Shown piece by piece: positions 1 to 5,280 of a stretch of 5,280 bases of DNA. The translations under genes were made by a program, and so were the position numbers. The notes beneath the pieces are model-generated. The model made no database searches. It saw only the letters and a program-made list of their open reading frames with translations, and was not told the origin of the DNA. Each line of letters begins with the position of its first letter. The stretch's first letter is position 1. Origin of the DNA: JAWVZH01 sp033722295 (GTDB lineage: Bacteria > Bacteroidota > Bacteroidia > Chitinophagales > Saprospiraceae); the NCBI GenBank assembly GCA_033722295.1, contig JAWVZH010000179.1, forward strand, positions 1 through 5,280, read 5' to 3'.

Positions 1-1
1 C

Positions 2-1186
2 TTGGGATCTATTAATTCTCAAATAATATGGGACCCCAACAAGAAATGTATGGTAGACCCTACAGGTCAGTGTGTCCAAAACGCCATTCTGACAGCGGTC
101 CCTTTTCTAAGGATCAATCCCGACGCAAGGAGTGGAGGTATGGGAGATGCAGGACTGGCCACATCACCAGACCCTAACGCCATGCACTATAATGAATCCA
201 AGCTTGTCTTTGCTGATGAGGATGTAAGCATTGCAGCGACTTATACGCCCTGGTTGAGGAATCTGGGGATCCAGGATATATATATTGCTTATCTGACTGG
301 ATATGCAAAGGTCGATGACCTGCAGGCCGTTGGATTTGGATTGAGATATTTTTCTCTGGGTGATATTCCATTTACCGATGAGAATGGCCAGCCACTAGGT
401 GAGGGCCGTCCTAATGAATTTGAAGTGGAAGCGGGATATGCGAGAAAATTAAGCTCGAAGCTTTCTGCCTCGTTGGCTGCAAAATATATCTATTCCAACC
501 TTGCCGCCGACTTCGTCGTCAATGGCAATGAGATCAAGGCGGGTCAGGCGTTTGCCGCGGATATCGGCATCACTTACAAGACACCATGGAGGTTCAGCGG
601 AAGAGAGAACCAACTGACGATCGGTGCAGCTATCACGAACCTTGGTTCCAAGATCGGCTATACGGACAGTACAGAACCACAAGATAGAGAATTCCTGCCT
701 GGCAATATTGGTGTTGGTGCAGCCCTTGATATGGATCTGGATGAGTACAATAGCTTTACCGTTACCTTCGATATCAATAAATTCTTAGTCCCCTCGCCTA
801 ATCCCAATGTGGAAACCTATGATGAAGACGGAAATGGAGTTCCGGACTTTAGAGAACGCAGTTTCTTCGAAGGCACATTCGGTTCTCTTGCAGATGCGGA
901 AGGAGGATTCAATGAGGAACTTCAGGAACTCATGTATTCATTTGGTGTGGAATACTGGTATGACAAGCAATTCGCTGTGAGAATGGGATACTTCTCTGAG
1001 CATCGTTTCAAGGGAAACAGAAAATATCTGACCATGGGGATCGGTCTGAAGTACAATGTCTTCGGGATCAATATGTCCTACCTGGTGCCGACCAGCAATC
1101 TGCAAAGTCCTTTGGCCAATACTCTGAGGTTCTCGTTGATCTTCGATTTCGAGGCTTTTAATTATAGTGAAGAGGAGGATCAGTAG
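2..1186 (+). CDS. porV: PorV-type outer-membrane protein of the type IX secretion system (5'-truncated)
   Basis: Recognised as PorV (also called LptO), an outer-membrane beta-barrel protein. From work on the family, PorV shuttles type IX secretion substrates from the translocon to the PorU attachment complex, which removes their C-terminal signal and anchors them to the cell surface. In the visible 394 residues, the family N-terminal signature lies at about 32-62 (AVPFLRINPDAR, then GGMGDAGLATSPDPNAMHYN). Alternating beta strands follow throughout. Near the end come the conserved GGFNEELQE (301-309), KGNRKY (337-342) and PLANTLRFSLIFDF (370-383). No signal peptide is visible, and the frame is open to the first base, so the TTG at position 2 is almost certainly internal and the true start lies upstream. 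An acidic loop at 274-282 (DEDGNGVPD) resembles a calcium-binding loop. Two cysteines (C16, C24) lie before the barrel. The gene converges on rnpB. Family assignment is secure; function is inferred from the family. Confidence 0.93.
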   Translation: MGSINSQIIWDPNKKCMVDPTGQCVQNAILTAVPFLRINPDARSGGMGDAGLATSPDPNAMHYNESKLVFADEDVSIAATYTPWLRNLGIQDIYIAYLTGYAKVDDLQAVGFGLRYFSLGDIPFTDENGQPLGEGRPNEFEVEAGYARKLSSKLSASLAAKYIYSNLAADFVVNGNEIKAGQAFAADIGITYKTPWRFSGRENQLTIGAAITNLGSKIGYTDSTEPQDREFLPGNIGVGAALDMDLDEYNSFTVTFDINKFLVPSPNPNVETYDEDGNGVPDFRERSFFEGTFGSLADAEGGFNEELQELMYSFGVEYWYDKQFAVRMGYFSEHRFKGNRKYLTMGIGLKYNVFGINMSYLVPTSNLQSPLANTLRFSLIFDFEAFNYSEEEDQ

Positions 1187-1298
1187 ACTGGAACAAAGGC
1201 GATTCGAAATAGAGCAATCTACATCCATTTACCAATCCACTGCACTGCATAGCATTTGGGCAGCAATTGTGAATTCTCCGTGGAAATCTATTTACATT
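1187..1298. other. Spacer between porV and rnpB 3' ends
   Basis: This short region separates the porV stop from the 3' end of the convergent RNase P RNA gene. I see no open frame with coding character. There is also no strong porV terminator: only weak complementarity such as CTGC/GCAG around 1242-1264 and CCAC/GTGG around 1231-1284, without a following T-run. How porV transcription ends is not evident. Confidence 0.5.
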
Positions 1299-1311
1299 AA
1301 AAAAGCAGATG
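1299..1311 (-). terminator. rnpB 3' end: P1 strand followed by U-run
   Basis: On the - strand the last paired segment of RNase P RNA, CATCTGC, is followed directly by six T residues. The U-run implies transcription stops here. No separate local hairpin sits before it, so the pairing partner is the 5' strand of P1 about 370 nt upstream. Placing the 3' end here is well supported; the termination mechanism is an inference. Confidence 0.5.
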
Positions 1312-1687
1312 TATAAGCCGGATTCTGTAACGGCCTGAGCCGCCCTTCATCATTTATCTACGCTGCCTACCCCCTCTGCTGTACTGACCGGGCCGGTCAG
1401 CTCTGAAACAGAAGCAGAGTATATTTGGCATTGCAACCCGCAAGGTTTATCCCCGGAAATGGATTACTCCAATCCGGCGTGCGCTCTTACCACACGTTTT
1501 CACCCTTGCCCCGACATAATTTTTTGTAAAATCTAATCAACAAAAGATTATGTCGGGGCGGTCTGGTTTCTGTGACACTCTCTGTGTTCCGAAATTCGGA
1601 ACCCCAGTTTTTAACTGGTACGGCGCCCTACGTTGTCCGGACTTTCCTCCCTAGACACTTTTAGTGTCGGGCGATGAAGTCATCTGC
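1305..1687 (-). ncRNA. rnpB: RNase P RNA, bacterial type A-like
   Basis: This is the catalytic RNA of RNase P, which with the RnpA protein removes 5' leaders from precursor tRNAs. Read on the - strand, the universally conserved 5' block GAGGAAAGTCCGGAC lies at 1635-1649 and the 3' block ACAGAATCCGGCTTAT at 1313-1328. Together they form P4. The internal AAGGGTGAAAAC and GGTAAGAGCGCAC blocks of the specificity domain are at about 1498-1509 and 1483-1495, and the GGTAGGC block containing the GGU of L15 is near 1366-1374. Ends were set by P1: GCAGATG (1681-1687) pairs with CATCTGC (1305-1311). P2 is CTTCATC (1673-1679) with GATGAAG (1345-1351). P3 is GACAC/GTGTC (1654-1668). P8 is CCAGT/ACTGG (1604-1618) and P9 is GTTCCG/CGGAAC (1586-1602). 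Length is about 383 nt, normal for the class. Unusual points are a long P12 (1508-1559), no P18, and a small extra hairpin between P2 and P4. End positions may be off by a few bases. Confidence 0.96.
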
Positions 1688-1691
1688 ACAG

Positions 1692-1699
1692 CTAAACTA
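1692..1699 (-). promoter_or_regulatory. Candidate -7 promoter box for rnpB
   Basis: Read on the - strand this is TAGTTTAG, one base from the Bacteroidota -7 consensus TAnnTTTG. It ends 4 nt before the predicted 5' end of RNase P RNA (1687), close to the expected spacing for a transcription start there. I find no TTG -33 box at the usual 19-20 nt upstream, so the call rests on the -7 match and its position. Confidence 0.4.
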
Positions 1700-1834
1700 A
1701 CCATTCCTGCGGGATCTTGGTTTCATCCGAGCACCAGATAATGAATCACACCATCAGATTTAATACATTTAATTCATTTCTAATATGTAAAATGCATATT
1801 ATCACTATATTTACACATTATAAGTCCTAATAAT
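1700..1834. other. AT-rich divergent spacer between rnpB and the kinase gene
   Basis: This region separates rnpB (leftward) from the histidine kinase gene (rightward) and must hold the kinase promoter. The right half, from about 1758, is strongly AT-rich. Two rightward near-matches to TAnnTTTG are visible, TACATTTA at 1764-1771 and TATATTTA at 1806-1813. The second would give a leader of roughly 15 nt before the GTG at 1835. Neither has a clear TTG -33 box, and such matches are expected by chance in AT-rich DNA, so I do not choose between them. No Shine-Dalgarno sequence precedes the start. Confidence 0.35.
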
Positions 1835-4318
1835 GTGTTGAGGAAGAGATTCGTTCATATAGCATTGGCTATAGGCATATCGATCTTCATTTTTACCTTT
1901 TTGATCGACAATGCGGATACTGACCAATTGGTGTCTTGTGTCCAGCCCGACATCTCGGCAATGAATGATTGCCTTTCCCATGAACTGGGAAACACCCCTT
2001 ATATGCTTCTTAAGGATGATAAATATGTGGCCTGGAGCAATGAAGATTTTATTTCCAGTCAATTGACCACACGAGAGGTAAGATTAAGCCATGAGGTCGT
2101 ATTGCGCTATCAGGTCAACTCTCCTATTACTGAACTGATACGCTTCATCGGTTTTCTCATATTCATCTTTTCGCTGTCGCTGACAGTTATTAGACCCGCT
2201 GATACCCTCAACTCCAGAAAATACCACGTTCTCTGGCTAACAGGTATTGTGATTTCAATTCTTACCTTAACTCTTGCGGTACCGAATGGCATTAGCCCGA
2301 CATCGTTCGGACCTGTCCTTTGGGTATCAGGACTATTGGCCAGCGTTGCTGTTTTTGGCGTTCACTTTCTACAGCAACTACCCACTCGTTCCAGAGAGTC
2401 TCAGACCACAGCTATTGCCACATTAAGTGCACTACTAATACTGGCATTTTCGATCATGTATTTTCATTCGAAAACGCCATTTTTACCATCCGCCGCAACG
2501 TCCTACCTCATAATGCTCTGGTTGGTCCGGATAATACTCAGTCTTTCCTGGTTGACCATCGGCTATCTATTTATCAAGATCCTTTACAAATGTAAATGGC
2601 CTCTCCTCACTAGAATTGCTGGATACGGAGCATTGATATTGCTCACATTCCTGATAACGGGATACCTGACTTCCTGGCTTACAGGACTTCTATTGGCCTC
2701 TGTCCATGCTATAATCCTGCTACTATTGGACCTGGTCGTTGAAGAATCCCGCATCAACTTCTTGTGGATGGTGATCTGGGCAATGACCATCAGTGTTCTG
2801 AACACTGTTCTCATGTTCATTTTTGGAGGCAATTACTCTACAACGGTGCCGGAACTCTTTAATTATTTCTCTATTTGCTTTGCGGGCATGATGCTTGTGA
2901 CCACGATTCTCCTATTGTGTAATACTTATCTCTGGCCATCTCTGAGCTTTGGACGTTTAAAATTGCCACGGATCTACCTATTACGACATAAGGTGGAGTT
3001 CTTCGTAATGGGTACATTGATGATGTCCTTTCTCGCTATAGGTGCCATGACCTATCTCCTCGAGTCTGAAGAGTTCCGAAATGAACAGGATGCTCAACTC
3101 ACCTGGCTGAAACAAACAGATTCCATTGACGTTAAAAACATGCCACTTGTTGTAGGGATAGACAGCTTTATCAATGGTATTGAATTGGCTTCTGGCATAT
3201 CAGGTCCACCCTCTTTTATGCCATTCAGAATATATCAGCATTTTCAGAATAAGAAAGGTGACTTTCTTCAACCACCATTCATTTACAAACGGATAGATGA
3301 TGAGCTCGTAGTCAGGCTGGGTCCTGATGAAACGACGGTTCTCAACTGGTATAATCAGAGCAGCTTATCTCGATTTCTCAATATCTATGTCTTTTTGTTC
3401 ATCATTGCCATTGGACTATTATATCTCTTTACCAATCAATTGACTCGTCCACTTCAGCTCCTCGCTCGCCAGCTCTATAATATCGACATAGGTAAGGAGA
3501 ACAAGCGGATAGAATGGAAGAATGAAGATGAAATAGGACATCTCATCCACCAGTATAACAACATGTTGGATCAACTGGATGAAAGTGCGAACATCCTCGC
3601 ACAAAGCGAAAGGGATCATGCCTGGCGGGAGATGGCCAAGCAGGTGGCGCATGAGATCAAGAACCCACTGACCCCGATGAAGCTTACTATTCAGCATCTG
3701 CAGAGAAATGCAAATCAGGAGGACACCGCATTCAGCAATCAGGTAACACGAGCCTCCAATACACTTGTTGAACAGATCGAGAATTTAACCCGTATAGCGG
3801 ATAATTTCAGTCGTTTTGGACAAATGCCCTCGGCTTCTAATGACAAGGTCCTTTTAAATGAGGTCGTAACATCAGTTCATGATCTGTTTAGAAAACGCGA
3901 GGATATTAATATCCAGTGTATAGTGCCAATCGACGACCTTTTTATTTTTTCTGATAAGGACCATCTTATTCGCATTCTTAACAACATAGTAAAGAATGCC
4001 ATACAGGCCATTCCACATCATCAGAAGGGTGAGATAGAGATAAAGCTCATCAAGAATCATCATGATGCCGTCATCTCCATCAAAGACAATGGCATTGGAA
4101 TAGCCGAGGAACAAAAGACGAAGGTTTTCCAGCCAAATTTTACCACCAAATCCTCAGGAACAGGACTGGGTCTGGCCATGTGCAGTAAACTCGTCGAATC
4201 GATGAACGGCAAGATATACTTCGATACCGAGGTAGAGATCGGTACCACCTTTTACGTGCAGATACCGTTAATGCGTATCGACGCCAACTATCTTCCCGAG
4301 ACCGATATTGTCAAATAG
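1835..4318 (+). CDS. Polytopic membrane sensor histidine kinase with HAMP domain, NtrY-like core
   Basis: An 827-residue inner-membrane sensor kinase expected to autophosphorylate on histidine and pass the phosphate to a response regulator not encoded in this window. Layout: TM1 about 7-24; extracytoplasmic loop 25-100 with C35 and C46; nine further helices between about 101 and 363; TM11 about 387-408; second extracytoplasmic region 410-513; TM12 about 514-533; HAMP about 534-585; HisKA with phospho-acceptor H606 in AHEIKNPLTP; HATPase with N-box N721, G1 box DNGIGI (751-756), F-box region FQPNFTT (765-771) and G2 box GTGLGL (775-780). Basic loops (185-187, 252-260, 374-386) fit a consistent topology with both large loops outside. 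The AWREMAKQVAHEIKNPLTP stretch and FSRFGQMP (658-665) resemble NtrY, but a nitrogen role is not shown. The start is GTG; the ATG at 1833 is in another frame and hits a stop, and the next in-frame ATG (1961) would lose TM1. TTG at 1838 is an alternative. All catalytic boxes look intact. The input signal is unknown. Confidence 0.92.
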   Translation: MLRKRFVHIALAIGISIFIFTFLIDNADTDQLVSCVQPDISAMNDCLSHELGNTPYMLLKDDKYVAWSNEDFISSQLTTREVRLSHEVVLRYQVNSPITELIRFIGFLIFIFSLSLTVIRPADTLNSRKYHVLWLTGIVISILTLTLAVPNGISPTSFGPVLWVSGLLASVAVFGVHFLQQLPTRSRESQTTAIATLSALLILAFSIMYFHSKTPFLPSAATSYLIMLWLVRIILSLSWLTIGYLFIKILYKCKWPLLTRIAGYGALILLTFLITGYLTSWLTGLLLASVHAIILLLLDLVVEESRINFLWMVIWAMTISVLNTVLMFIFGGNYSTTVPELFNYFSICFAGMMLVTTILLLCNTYLWPSLSFGRLKLPRIYLLRHKVEFFVMGTLMMSFLAIGAMTYLLESEEFRNEQDAQLTWLKQTDSIDVKNMPLVVGIDSFINGIELASGISGPPSFMPFRIYQHFQNKKGDFLQPPFIYKRIDDELVVRLGPDETTVLNWYNQSSLSRFLNIYVFLFIIAIGLLYLFTNQLTRPLQLLARQLYNIDIGKENKRIEWKNEDEIGHLIHQYNNMLDQLDESANILAQSERDHAWREMAKQVAHEIKNPLTPMKLTIQHLQRNANQEDTAFSNQVTRASNTLVEQIENLTRIADNFSRFGQMPSASNDKVLLNEVVTSVHDLFRKREDINIQCIVPIDDLFIFSDKDHLIRILNNIVKNAIQAIPHHQKGEIEIKLIKNHHDAVISIKDNGIGIAEEQKTKVFQPNFTTKSSGTGLGLAMCSKLVESMNGKIYFDTEVEIGTTFYVQIPLMRIDANYLPETDIVK

Positions 4319-4340
4319 GACTTTGGATTCAACCGAAGTC
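4319..4340 (+). terminator. Hairpin directly after the kinase stop codon
   Basis: GACTTTGG and CCGAAGTC form an 8-bp stem with one G-U pair and a 6-base loop (ATTCAA), beginning at the first base after the TAG stop. No T-run follows directly; the nearest is TTTT at 4354-4357. It may be a non-classical terminator or a 3' end-protecting hairpin. It lies in the 71-bp gap before crtZ, consistent with crtZ having its own promoter. Confidence 0.4.
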
Positions 4341-4364
4341 TCAACAGAATCCGTTTTACACTGT

Positions 4365-4372
4365 TATCTTTG
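4365..4372 (+). promoter_or_regulatory. Candidate -7 promoter box for crtZ
   Basis: TATCTTTG is an exact match to the Bacteroidota -7 consensus TAnnTTTG. It would place transcription start near 4379 and leave a leader of roughly 11 nt before the crtZ ATG at 4390. No TTG is found 17-23 nt upstream for a -33 box, so strength is uncertain. The short leader has no good Shine-Dalgarno sequence, as is usual in this phylum. Confidence 0.5.
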
Positions 4373-4389
4373 TGTATCATTAGGTTAAT

Positions 4390-4872
4390 ATGCTGATCAA
4401 TATATTACTAGTTATAGGAGCTTATGTGTTCATGGAGTTCATGGCATGGTTTACACACAAGTATATCATGCACGGAATTTTATGGGACTGGCATGAGGAC
4501 CATCATTTACCGGAACATAAAAAGCAGGGATTTTTTGAAAGGAATGACAGGTTCTTTCTGGTCTTCGCCGTTCCCAGTGCTACCTGCTTTATACTCGGAA
4601 GTTTTATCGAAAATTATTTCTTCCTCGTATTCATCGGATTAGGAATATTGCTCTATGGAGTGACCTACTTTTTGATCCATGATGTTTACATCCACAGAAG
4701 GTTTTCCTGGTTCAAACATCTGGACAACCCTTATTCAAGGGCCATATTAAAAGCGCATGGTGCACATCACGCGAAAGAGACCAAAGAGGACTGTGAGTCC
4801 TTCGGCCTACTTGTGGTCCATCCTAAGTTCTTTAAAATTAAACGGATACGCCCGGAATCAACCGGTGAGTAA
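4390..4872 (+). CDS. crtZ: Beta-carotene 3-hydroxylase (CrtZ family)
   Basis: A 160-residue non-haem di-iron membrane hydroxylase. CrtZ enzymes add hydroxyls at C3 and C3' of the beta-ionone rings, converting beta-carotene through cryptoxanthin to zeaxanthin, with O2 and an electron donor. All four histidine clusters of the family are present and correctly ordered: HKYIMH (H23, H28), HEDHH (H35, H38, H39), HDVYIH (H97, H102) and HGAHH (H123, H126, H127). Hydrophobic helices lie at about 2-20, 54-72 and 76-97, and the histidines face the cytoplasmic side. Length is normal for bacterial CrtZ (about 150-175 residues). ATG at 4390 starts just before the first helix and follows a consensus -7 box. 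No other carotenoid gene (crtE, crtB, crtI, crtY) is in the window, so it appears separate from any pigment cluster. It runs tail to tail into sucD. A related sterol or fatty-acid hydroxylase is the alternative, but size and motif spacing favour CrtZ. Confidence 0.92.
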   Translation: MLINILLVIGAYVFMEFMAWFTHKYIMHGILWDWHEDHHLPEHKKQGFFERNDRFFLVFAVPSATCFILGSFIENYFFLVFIGLGILLYGVTYFLIHDVYIHRRFSWFKHLDNPYSRAILKAHGAHHAKETKEDCESFGLLVVHPKFFKIKRIRPESTGE

Positions 4873-4881
4873 CAGGTCATA

Positions 4882-5280
4882 CTAGGTTTCTAGCGCTTCC
4901 TTCATAGTGACACCAATTTCTGCTGGTGACTTAACCACATGGATGCCACATTCGTCCATGATCTTCATTTTTGCCTCTGCTGTATCTCCCTCACCGCCAA
5001 TTATGGCTCCAGCATGTCCCATGGTACGACCTTTAGGCGCTGTCTGACCAGCTATGAAGCCAACAACAGGCTTTGTTCCTTTCGACTTGACATATTGCGC
5101 TGCTTCGGCCTCCATGCTCCCTCCTATTTCACCTATCATGATGATCCCTTTTGTATTGGGGTCGTTCATGAGAAGCTCGACAGCTTCTTTTGTTGTAGTT
5201 CCAACGATGGGATCACCTCCGATACCAATACTCGTTGACTGACCGAGTCCTGCCTTGGTTACCTGATCTACAGCTTCATA
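4882..5280 (-). CDS. sucD: Succinate-CoA ligase (ADP/GDP-forming) alpha subunit, C-terminal part
   Basis: The visible part is the last 132 residues; the gene continues beyond the right edge, and the family is usually about 290 residues. With SucB/SucC-type beta subunits it interconverts succinyl-CoA and succinate with substrate-level NTP formation in the TCA cycle, in the cytoplasm. Reading from the edge, GQSTSIGIGGDPIVGT matches the conserved start of the ligase domain. GEIGG then follows, and RTMGHAGAI contains the active-site histidine that is phosphorylated during catalysis (codon 5014-5016). GGEGDTAEAKM and a C-terminal SPAEIGVTMKEAL tail complete the family pattern. The N-terminal CoA-binding Rossmann domain is outside the window. 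The reading frame is uninterrupted from 5280 to the TAG at 4882-4884. The beta-subunit gene is not in view; in Bacteroidota sucC is often located elsewhere. Nothing appears unusual in the visible sequence. Confidence 0.96.
   Translation of the reverse strand, partial: YEAVDQVTKAGLGQSTSIGIGGDPIVGTTTKEAVELLMNDPNTKGIIMIGEIGGSMEAEAAQYVKSKGTKPVVGFIAGQTAPKGRTMGHAGAIIGGEGDTAEAKMKIMDECGIHVVKSPAEIGVTMKEALET

Noticed and set aside
2..4. TTG at position 2 as the start codon of porV
   Set aside because: PorV needs a signal peptide, which is missing; the frame is open at the window edge, so the start lies upstream.
938..1228. Minus-strand open frame of 96 codons over the porV 3' end
   Set aside because: Antisense shadow of porV; composition and translation look like no known protein.
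1508..1559. Strong inverted repeat that could be an IS end, a free-standing terminator or a CRISPR-like palindrome
   Set aside because: It occurs once, has no transposase nearby, and occupies the P12 position of RNase P RNA.
1741..1834. Possible small RNA or tRNA in the AT-rich spacer
   Set aside because: No cloverleaf, TΨC-arm motif or stable hairpin is visible.
1811..2062. Minus-strand open frame of 83 codons over the start of the kinase gene
   Set aside because: Lies opposite convincing coding sequence and has no family features.
4424..4642. Second + strand open frame inside crtZ
   Set aside because: Out-of-frame shadow; the crtZ frame holds all the histidine motifs.
4869..4900. Short CTAG-GTTT-CTAG palindrome at the crtZ/sucD junction as a bidirectional terminator
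   Set aside because: Only a 4-bp AT-containing stem with no T-run; too weak to call.
4939..5242. Plus-strand open frames opposite sucD
   Set aside because: The minus-strand frame encodes a clear SucD with its active-site histidine; the + frames are shadows.

Overview
The window looks like chromosomal housekeeping DNA from a member of the Bacteroidota. The evidence is a PorV-type outer-membrane protein of the type IX secretion system (a system essentially confined to that phylum), a bacteroidete-looking RNase P RNA, start sites without Shine-Dalgarno sequences, and a TAnnTTTG-type -7 promoter box upstream of crtZ. A CrtZ-type carotenoid hydroxylase fits the zeaxanthin-type yellow or orange pigments common in marine and soil Bacteroidota. 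I cannot assign a genus. Nothing indicates a mobile element, phage, CRISPR array or recent transfer.

Layout from left to right: (1) the C-terminal 394 codons of porV on the + strand, with the 5' end cut by the window edge; (2) a 118-bp spacer; (3) rnpB (RNase P RNA) on the - strand, about 1305-1687, convergent with porV; (4) a 147-bp AT-rich spacer between rnpB and the next gene, which are divergent; (5) a long + strand gene (1835-4318) for a 12-helix membrane sensor histidine kinase with a HAMP domain and an NtrY-like kinase core, followed at once by a hairpin; (6) crtZ on the + strand (4390-4872) behind its own candidate promoter; (7) the C-terminal 132 codons of sucD on the - strand (4882-5280, running off the right edge), tail to tail with crtZ with 9 bp between the stop codons.

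The genes do not form one pathway. PorV serves protein export and surface attachment, rnpB matures tRNA 5' ends, the kinase senses an unknown signal and has no response regulator beside it, CrtZ modifies carotenoids, and SucD is a TCA-cycle enzyme. The strand changes and gaps argue for mostly single-gene transcription units.

I see no convincing undescribed system. The parts most worth a second look are the unusual architecture of the RNase P RNA (long P12 helix, no P18, extra small hairpin between P2 and P4) and the large, apparently orphan sensor kinase with two extracytoplasmic regions and a polytopic membrane module.
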